Part shown: in pieces, positions 53,355-61,654 of the stretch
How the letters are laid out: the number at the start of each line of letters is the position of its first letter
Position numbering within the stretch: the stretch's first letter is position 1
NCBI RefSeq assembly: GCF_009738225.1
Contig: NZ_CP018188.1
Location: forward strand, 62,001-126,000
Source of the DNA: Streptococcus salivarius
GTDB lineage: Bacteria > Bacillota > Bacilli > Lactobacillales > Streptococcaceae
Length of the DNA: 64,000 nt
Direction of reading: 5' to 3'
The notes under the pieces: model-generated
Seen by the model: the letters and a program-made list of their open reading frames with translations, nothing else
Told to the model about the DNA's origin: nothing
Databases searched by the model: none
Made by a program: the position numbers and the translations under genes

Positions 53355-53383
53355 AAGCTACGTATTTTATACGTGGCTTTTTT
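53355..53383 (+). terminator. Terminator of the right operon
   Basis: AAGCTACGTAT, TTT, ATACGTGGCTT, followed by TTTT. Confidence 0.8.
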
Positions 53384-53484
53384 AAAAGGGTTAAACGATC
53401 TACTGGTTTTTATCGCTTGCCAAAAACTCGTGCTTTGGTGGCATCCTTATTGAAGAAATTAAACCCGAAATAGTTGATAAAAAA

Positions 53485-53527
53485 GAAATAAAATGCTAAC
53501 ATTTAATAAAAGTGTTAGCATTTTATT
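53485..53527 (+). promoter_or_regulatory. Inverted repeat upstream of abiE, likely operator
   Basis: AAATAAAATGCTAACA, 11 bases, TGTTAGCATTTTATTT: perfect 16-bp arms. It ends 23 bases before the AbiEi start. AbiEi antitoxins bind inverted repeats in their own promoter. Confidence 0.65.
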
Positions 53528-53550
53528 TCTTACGAAAGGATAGTGCTATT

Positions 53551-54141
53551 ATGAATAATATTGAAATGATTATGGCTTCTTTTCAACAACATCAAGGATT
53601 TTTGACCTTTCAACAAGTACTTGAAGAGAAATTACCTTACAAAATGTTGCTGAGAATGATTGATGAGGGACAAGTAGAGGTTGAAGGAAAGGGGTTATAT
53701 CGCCTCCCTGATACTTATCTGGACGAATGGTTCGTGGCGCAGCAACGTTTTTCAAAAGGAATTTTTTCTTTAGAAACAGCTCTTTGGTTACATGGATTAT
53801 CACTAACAGTTCCCTTTGAGATGACCATGAGCTTCCCTTATGGAACCAATACAAAAAATGTTAAATCAGAAGGTATACGTCCGATAGTTCTTCGTTCTTA
53901 TTACGATGAAGGAATTATTGAGCTTGAGCGACAAGTGGGTCAGAAGATTAAGGTGTACGAGCCGGAGAGGGTTTTAGCAGAGTGTTTAAGACCAGTTTAT
54001 CATGTTGATGTTCAAGTTATAGCTCCTGCATTTAAGATGTATTTTCAAAATCACAAAGTTAACTATTCAAAACTGTTTCACTATGCACAGTTATTCAAGG
54101 TGACTAACAAGTTGCAATCTTACATGGAGGTATTAACCTAA
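53551..54141 (+). CDS. abiEi: AbiEi-family antitoxin
   Basis: A 196-residue protein: N-terminal winged helix (FLTFQQVLEEKLPYKMLLRMIDEGQVEVEGKGLYRLP) and the AbiEi domain (FSLETALWLHGLSLTVPFEMTMSFPYG, VYEPERVLAECLRP). It neutralises AbiEii and represses the operon. ATG 53551 has GAAAGGA in front. The stop overlaps the toxin start (TAATG). Confidence 0.9.
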   Translation: MNNIEMIMASFQQHQGFLTFQQVLEEKLPYKMLLRMIDEGQVEVEGKGLYRLPDTYLDEWFVAQQRFSKGIFSLETALWLHGLSLTVPFEMTMSFPYGTNTKNVKSEGIRPIVLRSYYDEGIIELERQVGQKIKVYEPERVLAECLRPVYHVDVQVIAPAFKMYFQNHKVNYSKLFHYAQLFKVTNKLQSYMEVLT

Positions 54142-54977
54142 TGTTTTCCAATGCAAATAGCTTTAAGGCAAAGATTAAGAATATGGCTAAGGATAGAGGT
54201 ATTCCTGCCCAGCAGCTTCAGCAAAACTTCCTGATTGAACAGGTATTGAAATTGATTGCTAAAAGTTCCTATAAGGACTCTTTCATTGTTAAAGGTGGCT
54301 ATCTAATAGGACAGTTGATAGGACTAGATAAGCGAACGACAATGGATTTAGATGTGACGCTTAAAGGGACTACACTTAGCCAAGAAAATCTGATTGCCAT
54401 CTTCGAAGAGATTCTTTCGGATTCGGATGATGTCTTTTCATTTGAAGTAGATAAACTAGAGCCGATTCGCCAAGATGACGAATACGGGGGATTTTCTCTA
54501 AAACTCAATGCTACATTTGATACTTTAAGAGAGGTTGTTTTCATCGACATTACAACGGGTGATAAGATTACACCTAGAGAAATTACTTATTCGATGCCAT
54601 CTCTGTTTGCAAATGAAACCATTGAGGTTTGGACTTATAATTTGGAAACTGTCCTAGCTGAAAAATTGGAAACGATCATTAGCCGAGGAGTAGCATCAAC
54701 ACGTCCTCGTGATCGTTATGACCTTTTTACCTTGTATCATATCAGAAAAGATGAGATAAATTTCGATGTGTTGCGTGAAGCCCTGGCCAATACTGTAGAA
54801 AAACGAGGAAGTAAAGAGGCTATTGATATTTGGGAAAGTCAGCTAAATAGTATTGAGACTGATGAGTATCAAAAGCAACTTTGGACACGTTATCAAAGAC
54901 AATTCAAATATGCACAAGATATTTCTTTTGAGAAATCAGTTCAGATTGTTAGAGAACTCATGACAACTATTATGTAA
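54141..54977 (+). CDS. abiEii: AbiEii-family nucleotidyltransferase toxin
   Basis: A 278-residue toxin with the DNA polymerase beta-like core KGGYLIGQLIGLDKRTTMDLDVTL: Gly52-Gly53 and the Asp69-x-Asp71 pair. Later EKLETIISRGVASTRPRDRYDLF is also family-typical. Such enzymes transfer nucleotides (in a related toxin, to tRNA acceptor ends) and cause growth arrest; the pair gives phage abortive infection and plasmid stability. Confidence 0.9.
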   Translation: MFSNANSFKAKIKNMAKDRGIPAQQLQQNFLIEQVLKLIAKSSYKDSFIVKGGYLIGQLIGLDKRTTMDLDVTLKGTTLSQENLIAIFEEILSDSDDVFSFEVDKLEPIRQDDEYGGFSLKLNATFDTLREVVFIDITTGDKITPREITYSMPSLFANETIEVWTYNLETVLAEKLETIISRGVASTRPRDRYDLFTLYHIRKDEINFDVLREALANTVEKRGSKEAIDIWESQLNSIETDEYQKQLWTRYQRQFKYAQDISFEKSVQIVRELMTTIM

Positions 54978-54983
54978 TATATA

Positions 54984-55022
54984 ACGGTTCATTACCATAT
55001 ATTGGGTAGTGAACCGTTTTTT
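54984..55022 (+). terminator. Terminator after abiE
   Basis: AACGGTTCATTA, loop, TAGTGAACCGTTTTTT. Confidence 0.85.
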
Positions 55023-55284
55023 GTCTCTAATCCTTTTGGTAAAAGGAACATTCATATTCATTCGCTCGAAGGTTGTTATTAGGTATCCAGTTAGGTGCTA
55101 TACCCATTAGACTTGCTATATCTTCAAGAGGTCTTTATCACACTCAATGATGACTTCATCATTAAGGAGTTGCTATGTATTGGTGGTAGTGTAAAATAAG
55201 TTGTGTAAACACAAAATTATTGATAGTATCCGATGATTTTAAGATATAGAGTAGTTAGAAATGAATTAAGGATAGTGGTTTAAA
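55023..55284. other. Intergenic stretch with gene debris
   Basis: No intact gene. A minus-strand frame reads fragments such as LLNDEVIIECDKDLL and GIAPNWIPNNN, broken by stops, so it may be a decayed gene. A GTG start for the next gene lies at 55285. Confidence 0.4.
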
Positions 55285-56244
55285 GTGGAAAAAGAAACGA
55301 TTATATTTCAGCGTAATGAGTTTGATAATTATTATAGAAGTGTGTTAAATGGTGGTAAATATGTTGATCCTGATTGTAGAGAGGACATTGATACACCCTA
55401 CTATAATTTTTTAACGGAATTTTTAAGAAAAAGAGAGAGTGAAAGTAATTATAAAAATAAATATTCTTTTATTCCCCCTAAACTTGCTAAACTAACTAGT
55501 GAGAGTGAGAAAAAGATCAAAGATAATGATAAATATAAAATTGTTGTGAAGCAAAATGCCGAATTGCTGTTCAGACTTACTTCAGATCAATTTGGTTTTT
55601 CGGGAGATGAATATGTATATCAGCAATCCTATGGTCATCTCAAGTATCCTTTAGCTAGAATTAATTATTTATCTAAAAATGAATCTATTGATGAGAGAGA
55701 GAGGATTTTAAATAAACTAATTAATTATGTGAAAAATACAAGAACGCTTGGTGGATCTTTTATCTGGCCTACGCCTAAGAAAAGTGAAGGTTTTCGAAAT
55801 AGCAAATATAATATGAGTCGTGGTGTAGGTTCTTATATAGAAGATCGAGTAGATTTAACTCTTTTAGAGATTAAACATGCACTAGATGGGGAATATCATA
55901 AATCTCAACATAAAGATGATATTCTATATACTCTTTATATTAATAACACAGATGGTATACGAACATGGTTGGACCATTTTGAGACATTTGAGAAATTTGT
56001 TGATTATTTTATGTTTAATAATTTTATTGAAAATGGAATGCCACTTAACATCTTGACAGGTAAGGCTATTTGTGAAGAAGAAGTAAAAAAATATAAAAAT
56101 AAAACATGTCAGATCAAGAATCTCAAATTAAGTGAACTGTTAGAGATGATTGAGAGATTAGAAAACATGATAATTAATAGAACATGTCTGATGGAAGAAC
56201 ATATAAAGGATTATATATTGCATGTTCATCATAATATTTTTTAG
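55285..56244 (+). CDS. Hypothetical protein related to the 42317 gene product
   Basis: A 319-residue protein starting at GTG 55285. The centre holds GGSFIWPTPKKSEGFRNSKY, SYIEDRVDLTLLEIKHALDG and a following FETFEKFVDYFMFNNFI; the same pattern occurs in the product of 42317-43045. This fits what I remember as DUF6994. Two relatives on one plasmid, both beside defence or mobile-element debris, suggest a defence-linked role, but there is no direct evidence. The AT content is higher than in the operon genes. Confidence 0.55.
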   Translation: MEKETIIFQRNEFDNYYRSVLNGGKYVDPDCREDIDTPYYNFLTEFLRKRESESNYKNKYSFIPPKLAKLTSESEKKIKDNDKYKIVVKQNAELLFRLTSDQFGFSGDEYVYQQSYGHLKYPLARINYLSKNESIDERERILNKLINYVKNTRTLGGSFIWPTPKKSEGFRNSKYNMSRGVGSYIEDRVDLTLLEIKHALDGEYHKSQHKDDILYTLYINNTDGIRTWLDHFETFEKFVDYFMFNNFIENGMPLNILTGKAICEEEVKKYKNKTCQIKNLKLSELLEMIERLENMIINRTCLMEEHIKDYILHVHHNIF

Positions 56245-56300
56245 ATTCCTTTCATATCAAGGGGTTAGCCCTTGTTTGTTACTTTTTGATGCCTTATTCT

Positions 56301-56412
56301 TTAAAAATTATCAAAGGCAGAAGCTACCTCTTTTTGTTGAGTTGGGAATAAATGTGAGTATACATTTATTGTTGTGTTGATAGAGCTGTGTCCAAGACGT
56401 TTCATAAGTGTG
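56301..56412 (-). pseudogene. C-terminal tail of a phage-type integrase
   Basis: The minus strand codes TLMKRLGHSSINTTINVYSH and then LFPTQQKEVASAFDNF, stop. This is the catalytic-Tyr end of a tyrosine recombinase, including the GHSS...TxxxYSH motif. Nothing of the rest is left, so a former integrated element ended here. Confidence 0.8.
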
Positions 56413-56915
56413 AAGAAAATATAGTCCTTCCCCTCTCCATTTCTAAGACCTTGAAAGAAATAGAAGTCGGTGAGCATAAACGAGTTAGTGAATCGCTACA
56501 ATTTTTAGTTGAACTTTTTCATGGTGAGTTTGGAGGAAAAATAACTAATTACAAAGAATCACGTCTAATGGCTAAAATAATTAAGATAGAAGATAGTTTT
56601 AATAAAATAAAAGAACGACTTGATGAGGAATTTGATTATGTCGAAGTTAATAATGGAGATGAAAGTTTACTCATTAAGTATTTGGAGAATATCGCTGATA
56701 AATTAGTTAAAGATTCGTCTAGGCATTTTAAATCATTCATACTTGCTAATCTATATGAAGATTGGGATATACATTGTAAAAAAGGCTCTTTTTATGATAA
56801 GTTTGATATTGAGTTCCTCAAGTTTAAAGCAGAAATGGAAAATCAAATAAGTAATTTTGTGGAGGAAAAGCAGTTTTCCGATTTAGATAAGTTGTTACTA
56901 AATGAATACTTATAA
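56388..56915 (+). CDS. Hypothetical protein, 5' end created by a junction
   Basis: A 175-residue frame. Its first codons (MSKTFHKCEEN) run antisense through the integrase tail, so the start is artificial. From about VLPLSISKTLKEIEV on, the sequence looks like a real helical protein (KIIKIEDSFNKIKERLDEEF, LENIADKLVKDSSRHF). It is probably the C-terminal part of a longer gene cut by recombination. No ribosome-binding site was seen at the start. Confidence 0.4.
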   Translation: MSKTFHKCEENIVLPLSISKTLKEIEVGEHKRVSESLQFLVELFHGEFGGKITNYKESRLMAKIIKIEDSFNKIKERLDEEFDYVEVNNGDESLLIKYLENIADKLVKDSSRHFKSFILANLYEDWDIHCKKGSFYDKFDIEFLKFKAEMENQISNFVEEKQFSDLDKLLLNEYL

Positions 56916-57169
56916 TAATAGGTATTATAGTCCAGAGAATTGACTGTTATTTTGAAAGTCATTCCTGAAGATTAATGAGGAGAGTGGTAATGCAAGGTTT
57001 TTGTATGGTGAAATTGCTTATCTTGATGAATAAGCTGTTTTTGAGTTCTTCTAAAAAATCAGCTGTCTTAGAATATCAGTCACTGTGTTTGGTGCGGAAA
57101 ATTAAAAATTGATCTAAAAATATGATTTTAGGTCTTTGCGAGCTCAGACAGTATATACACACTATCGAA

Positions 57170-57222
57170 AAAATAATCATCAGCAAAAGTTAGATCGACA
57201 CTTTTGAGCTGATGATTATTTT
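57170..57222. terminator. Long hairpin, possible terminator
   Basis: AAAATAATCATCAGC, 23-base middle with an inner AAAAG/CTTTT pair, GCTGATGATTATTTT. The strong symmetric stem sits in a 480-base stretch (56916-57400) that otherwise shows no gene. It separates the defence segment from the RiPP cluster. Confidence 0.55.
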
Positions 57223-57400
57223 ATATTTTGGTGAGTGTTTCCCAATCCCTTATAAAATAAAAATTTTATCAAACAAAATATTTTACTATTTACTACACTC
57301 AAAACAACATAATAATACAAATGAAATTTTATCTTAACAATTTAAGGTATACTATAACCATCAACAGAGATGTTGAAATAATTCAAAGGAGGAAGCTATC

Positions 57401-57511
57401 ATGCTTAAATTTTCTACAAAGAAAACCAAAAAGGCAGGCTGTGTGAGTGTAGGTGCACTAGTTTCAGTTTCAATTGGTCACTACATTAAAGAAGTTAAGA
57501 GTACGGTATAG
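57401..57511 (+). CDS. Candidate RiPP precursor peptide, 36 residues
   Basis: ATG 57401 follows AAAGGAGGAAGC, a very strong site. The peptide starts MLKFSTKKTKKAG, continues CVSVGALVSVSIGHY and ends IKEVKSTV. A basic leader-like start, a single Cys, and a small-residue hydrophobic middle fit a sactipeptide or related radical-SAM product. The genes that follow code a CPBP protease, a membrane protein, a radical SAM/SPASM enzyme and two ABC transporter parts, the same set as in the skf (sporulation killing factor) cluster of Bacillus. I know no described peptide with this sequence. Confidence 0.7.
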   Translation: MLKFSTKKTKKAGCVSVGALVSVSIGHYIKEVKSTV

Positions 57512-57644
57512 CTTACTTTTTGAGTATCGGAGAAGTACAGAGAAATGTTTGTAGTGATGGAAATTGTTAAAAATCATCATTGTTGAAGTATTATGCTTAA
57601 TTATTTCTTGTTACAAAAATTTCTATGTACAATCAATCGTTTAG

Positions 57645-57674
57645 GTAGGCAATTGTAAAATTAGCCTACTTTTT
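57645..57674 (+). terminator. Terminator or attenuator after the precursor gene
   Basis: GTAGGC, loop, GCCTAC, TTTTT, just ahead of the protease gene. It would keep precursor mRNA above that of the processing genes. Confidence 0.75.
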
Positions 57675-57687
57675 ATTTAAAGTTGCT

Positions 57688-58254
57688 ATGAAAGAAAATA
57701 GAAAACTCCAGATATTAGTACAGTGTTTATTTCAAGTAATGATTTCGAATATTTGCTTGATATTATATGTCTTATTTTGTTCAGTTTTTTTAAAAACTCA
57801 GAGCATACTGTTATCATTAAGTGCCCCTACAATGGTCGCTTTGGTAGTGCAGCCAATATGTTTAGAAAAAATTTTGTTTAAAAGTAAAGTCAATTATTCC
57901 CAACATATTATTGTTGTTATATCGGCCTTAATAATTATTTTGTTTTGTTCCCTTGTTAACATACCTGAAAAAACTATATTGATTTTACATTTTATTTTGA
58001 TAGGCTTTTCTGAAGAAATATTATATAGAATGATTATCTTAGATAGGATGAAGTCTTCTTATAATATCTTAGAATCGATAGTGATTACTGCGCTTATCTT
58101 TGCCTTTTTAGGTCATATATCGGAACCTATTTTAGATAATCTAATGGTAAGATTTCCTTTGGGAATATTTTTAGCATTTATAAGAATAAAGTTTAATAAT
58201 ATTGGAATTCCAACGATTATTCATACTTTATATAATGTTTTAGTAACTTTTTAG
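57688..58254 (+). CDS. CPBP-family intramembrane protease
   Basis: A 188-residue protein with about six helices and the CPBP motifs: FSEEILYRMIIL (Glu109-Glu110...Arg), FAFLGHISEP (His) and IHTLYNVLVTF (His, Asn). Such proteases process or give immunity to bacteriocins; SkfC has this role in Bacillus. ATG 57688 has weak spacing to AAAGTTG. Confidence 0.8.
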   Translation: MKENRKLQILVQCLFQVMISNICLILYVLFCSVFLKTQSILLSLSAPTMVALVVQPICLEKILFKSKVNYSQHIIVVISALIIILFCSLVNIPEKTILILHFILIGFSEEILYRMIILDRMKSSYNILESIVITALIFAFLGHISEPILDNLMVRFPLGIFLAFIRIKFNNIGIPTIIHTLYNVLVTF

Positions 58255-58266
58255 AAGAGGTTTTTT

Positions 58267-58695
58267 ATGAAAATTAAATTGGGTTCAATATTTTTATTTT
58301 GCTTACTTATTTTGACATTCATCAATTATAATTTTATTTCAACTTATAATTTGTTTACGTTTTATATATTGTTGATGCTTCTTCCTTCAATTTTGTATTC
58401 AAATTGTTGTGTGATTCTCTTAAGACACTTCCATAAAGGGACAACAAGATATTACTTTTTATCAACCATTTTACATTTTTTATTGAATTGGATGATAATT
58501 CACCGATTGTTGACAAAGGAAGTGTTTAATAGCCTTGTCGAAAATACAATGAAAATTAATCCTAATGTAGGTAACAATATTTCATTAGACTTGAGTATAT
58601 CGTCATTTTTTGTTATTAGTCTATTTGTATTTTTGTTAATGCTTATTGAAAATTATTTTATAAGAAAAGTTGAGGAGAAATATGTTTCTAAATGA
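58267..58695 (+). CDS. Four-helix membrane protein, possible immunity factor
   Basis: A 142-residue protein with four helices (SIFLFCLLILTFINYNF, LFTFYILLMLLPSILY, YYFLSTILHFLLNW, FFVISLFVFLLMLIENYF). It overlaps the radical SAM gene by 14 bases. Size, topology and place suggest immunity to the peptide. Not recognised. Confidence 0.55.
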   Translation: MKIKLGSIFLFCLLILTFINYNFISTYNLFTFYILLMLLPSILYSNCCVILLRHFHKGTTRYYFLSTILHFLLNWMIIHRLLTKEVFNSLVENTMKINPNVGNNISLDLSISSFFVISLFVFLLMLIENYFIRKVEEKYVSK

Positions 58696-59091
58696 TAATA
58701 TTTCAGTAATGAAAACAGACGAAATGTACCTACTATTCAATTTTAGCAACGGGATAGTTGCTGGGGTAGATAGTCAAGCAATTGAATTTCTAAAACGAGT
58801 AAAAAATTATCAGTTAAATTGTAACGATTTAACAGATGAAGAAAAAGAATTTTTTGCCTATCTTGTAGAAAATGATTTCATTTCTGATGTAGAATTTAAG
58901 AATGAGCAAACCCCAATAACTGCCTATCTACATTTAACTAATAAATGTAATTTGCATTGTGTAGGTTGTTATTCTTTCGATGAGCGAAGAAATAGATGTG
59001 AAGATCTATCAACAGAAGAGATATTAAATGCAATTGACCAACTTTCTGATGTTGGAATTCAAAACCTAGTATTCTCTGGAGGAGAACCTTT

Positions 59092-59099
59092 ATTAAGAA
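59092..59099 (+). repeat. Target-site duplication, left copy
   Basis: ATTAAGAA, repeated at 60824-60831; 8 bp is typical for the IS1595 family. Confidence 0.9.
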
Positions 59100-59180
59100 G
59101 GCTATGTCACAACAAACAGTTGATAAATAGCCATTTTTATAGGGGAGTATCAGAACTCCCCTACAAACTGTTATTTGCAG

Positions 59181-59675
59181 TTATCTATACTCATTTGGAA
59201 TTTCGATATGAAGTGTCTCACACAATAACTTCACATCATGTGCATCATTTTCATCAAACTCGTATCCCAGATGGAACATTACTTGACTATATGGTTCAAT
59301 ACAGGAAACCTCTATTTCCTCAATTCTTCCTTTACCCGAAAAAGTTTCTACCGGAAAACAATCCCCATCATAAAGAATTTCACCTTCGTCCGTATATTCA
59401 AAACAATGCAAATCAATAATTCTGTTTTTCAAATCTTCCCATACAGTATGGTTCAATGTTGTATATTCCATCTTAATCTCATAAAAGCCATTAGCTTTCA
59501 TTATTTCTATAAAGTTCTGATAATCGTTCTTTTCTACAAAAATGTCAATATCATTATGGGCTCTTGACTGATATCCAAGAAGAGCATCTACACCCCAGCC
59601 ACCATCAAGAAAGACTTTAATCTCCGCATCTATTGCAAATTGAAGAATCTGTTTTACATCTGTTATATTGACCAT
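59181..59675 (-). CDS. lnu(C): Lincosamide O-nucleotidyltransferase
   Basis: A 164-residue protein with the nucleotidyltransferase core KVFLDGGWGVDALLGYQSRA and HNDIDIFVEKND (the D-x-D pair). It adenylates lincomycin and clindamycin and so causes resistance. Length and motifs match the Lnu(A/C/D) group; the link to this element points to lnu(C). ATG 59675 gives MVNITDVKQILQFAID; an upstream extension in frame overlaps the transposase end and lacks a ribosome-binding site. Confidence 0.9.
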   Translation of the reverse strand: MVNITDVKQILQFAIDAEIKVFLDGGWGVDALLGYQSRAHNDIDIFVEKNDYQNFIEIMKANGFYEIKMEYTTLNHTVWEDLKNRIIDLHCFEYTDEGEILYDGDCFPVETFSGKGRIEEIEVSCIEPYSQVMFHLGYEFDENDAHDVKLLCETLHIEIPNEYR

Positions 59676-59698
59676 CTTATCATCTCCACAAATTCTAA

Positions 59699-60736
59699 TT
59701 AGGCGACCAGAGGAACTGCTGGTCTGTTTGATAAATCTCTGCATTTAGCAGTTTTCAATGTTGCCAAAACGAAAGTTAAGAAGATGTTCCTTTTCTCCAT
59801 GTCGCTTTCTTTGGCGTAATTTACAAGGTTATTCCACACAAGATAGTTGTTCAGATACTTGGTAGAAACACCGTTAAAGCCACGCATAAACCTCTTTAGC
59901 TGGCTATGGTAGCTATTGATATGTTGGATATTATAAATGCCTTTCTTGGCTTTGCCAGTCTTTAACTGCACAAGGTCAATGCCATTGGCATTTGTAAATC
60001 TCACATAGGAGTTCATCTTGTCCGTAACAAGAGTGGAATTGGTCTTAATCCTACCATCATAAATATGATGTAAATCTCTTGTAGAAACTCTACCAGTATT
60101 CGTAATCTTGGAGATAGACAAGCCATTCCTATTAACCGCACAAGGAACACATACCTTTTCTTGGGACAAGCCTCTGATATGTGTAGAATGACCACGCTTA
60201 TGAGCCTTGCGTGGCATAGCAAATGTCTTACTCTTGCTATGATTGCCCTTGTACGAGATGGCGAAAAAAGTTTCGTCAGCCTCAATAATGCCGTCAAGGG
60301 TAACATCGTCTGCCATATTCTGAAGTGCATCCAAAATCTTGTGTCTCCAAAGGAATGCGGTGTTTCTGTGAATCCCACAAGCAACAGCAGTCTTACGAAT
60401 GGATAAGCCATTCATCATACAATCAATGTACTGCTCCCACACGGACAAGTCTTTTCTTGTACCAGACACAATGGAGTTCGTAGCAATCACGAAGGACTTG
60501 CCACAATCCTTACATACATATCGCTGTGTGCCATCTTTACGATGACCATTGCGAACCACATGGATACAGCCACAAAGAGGGCATACACGACCATTTGCAA
60601 AGCGTTCCTTTGCTACGAAATCTTCAATATTCAAAGACTTTACAAAGGCAGGACTTAAAAGCATTGTTTTAAGGCTTTCCTGCTCTGCGACAGTCAACTT
60701 ACCGATAATATCTAATGCGTCTTTGATAGTAGGCAT
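59699..60736 (-). CDS. IS1595-family transposase
   Basis: A 345-residue transposase: zinc ribbon CPLCGCIHVVRNGHR...YVCKDCGKSF, helix-turn-helix GLSIRKTAVACGIHRNTAF, and the DDE-type core beginning IIEADETFFAISYKGNHS, later VTDKMNSYVRF and INSYHSQLKRFMRGFNGVST. ATG 60736 follows GGAGG at nine bases; a TTG two codons earlier is less likely. It looks intact. Confidence 0.9.
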   Translation of the reverse strand: MPTIKDALDIIGKLTVAEQESLKTMLLSPAFVKSLNIEDFVAKERFANGRVCPLCGCIHVVRNGHRKDGTQRYVCKDCGKSFVIATNSIVSGTRKDLSVWEQYIDCMMNGLSIRKTAVACGIHRNTAFLWRHKILDALQNMADDVTLDGIIEADETFFAISYKGNHSKSKTFAMPRKAHKRGHSTHIRGLSQEKVCVPCAVNRNGLSISKITNTGRVSTRDLHHIYDGRIKTNSTLVTDKMNSYVRFTNANGIDLVQLKTGKAKKGIYNIQHINSYHSQLKRFMRGFNGVSTKYLNNYLVWNNLVNYAKESDMEKRNIFLTFVLATLKTAKCRDLSNRPAVPLVA

Positions 60737-60823
60737 ATCCAATTACCTCCTTCGGTGGTACTGTTTCTTACTATTATTATACGCTATTTCTCGTCAAAAT
60801 CAACCATTTGTTGTGACAGAGCC

Positions 60824-60831
60824 ATTAAGAA
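60824..60831 (+). repeat. Target-site duplication, right copy
   Basis: ATTAAGAA, partner of 59092-59099. Confidence 0.9.
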
Positions 60832-61654
60832 AAAACATTCTTCAAATAGTGGAATATGCTAAAATAGTTGCTAAAATTCCAAATGTAATATTAATAACTA
60901 ATGGAACTATTTTTAATAAAAATATACTTTCAGAACTATCAAAATTTGTGGATACTGTTTCTGTTTCATTAGATACATACTGTTCGGATAGTGAACCATA
61001 TCTCAGAGATAAAGGAATATTTGACAAGATTATGCGGTCAATTTCTTGGTTAAAAGAATCGGGAAATAATGTCAATATTATTCCAACAATTCATCACTTG
61101 AATTCAAGTAATCTCCTTGAGTATGTAAAACTTGCAAAGGAAATAGGAACAACGATTAGTTTCAGTATTCTCAGTGCATGTTTTGAAGGCGAGTTAATGT
61201 CATATCTTCCCGATAACACTGATTTAATAAATATTAGTAAGTTTATGATTGAATCTGATGCACCAATCAATGATAGTGCCCTAGAGGATAAAACTTTAGT
61301 AGCTAGGAATTACTGTGGAGCTGGGACCTCAATGATTGCCATAGGCACTCAAGGTAATGTCTATCCGTGCCACATGTTGATGTATGATGAGTACTGTATA
61401 GGAAATATAAAGTACGATTCAATAAACAAGATGCGAGAGAAATCTGCTAATGCAAGGTTATTCAAATCATTGAATGTAGATAAAATAGAGGGTTGTTCAC
61501 AATGTCAATTCCGATATCTATGTGGAGGAGGCTGCAGAGCTCGTTCAAAATTGAAATTTGACGTAGTAGATAAAGTAGATCCATATTGTCGATTATTTAA
61601 AGCATACTATAATAAAGTTGCGGCGGAAATTATTTCTGATTAGGGAGAATGTCT

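Larger units (their letters stand above)
59100..60823 (-). mobile_element. MTnSag1-like element with lnu(C) and IS1595-family transposase
   Basis: A 1,724-bp element bounded by inverted repeats GGCTATGTCACAACAAACAG (left) and, on the other strand, GGCTCTGTCACAACAAATGG (right), with 8-bp target duplications. It codes an IS1595-type transposase and a lincosamide nucleotidyltransferase, both minus. Length and content agree with what I recall of MTnSag1 from Streptococcus agalactiae, a small transposon that can be mobilised by Tn916. Insertion disrupts the radical SAM gene. Confidence 0.9.
58682..61643 (+). pseudogene. Radical SAM/SPASM peptide maturase, split by a mobile element
   Basis: Two parts: 58682-59099 and 60832-61643. 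Removing the element and one target copy gives 1,230 bases, exactly 410 codons in frame. Part 1 has an N-terminal RRE-like region and the radical SAM site TNKCNLHCVGCYSFD (Cys89, Cys93, Cys96) and FSGGEPLLR. Part 2 has the rest of the barrel (PNVILITNGT, DTVSVSLDTY) and the SPASM domain (GNVYPCHML, GCSQCQFRYLCGGGC). It would form thioether or similar links in the precursor. It is now broken, so the cluster should not make mature peptide. ATG 58682 follows GAGGAGAAA. Confidence 0.9.

Noticed and set aside
59238..59567. 109-codon plus-strand frame opposite lnu(C)
   Set aside because: It mirrors the resistance gene and has no start signal.
60549..60831. Upstream extension of the second radical SAM half
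   Set aside because: This part is antisense to the transposase and lies inside the mobile element; the real gene resumes after the target duplication.
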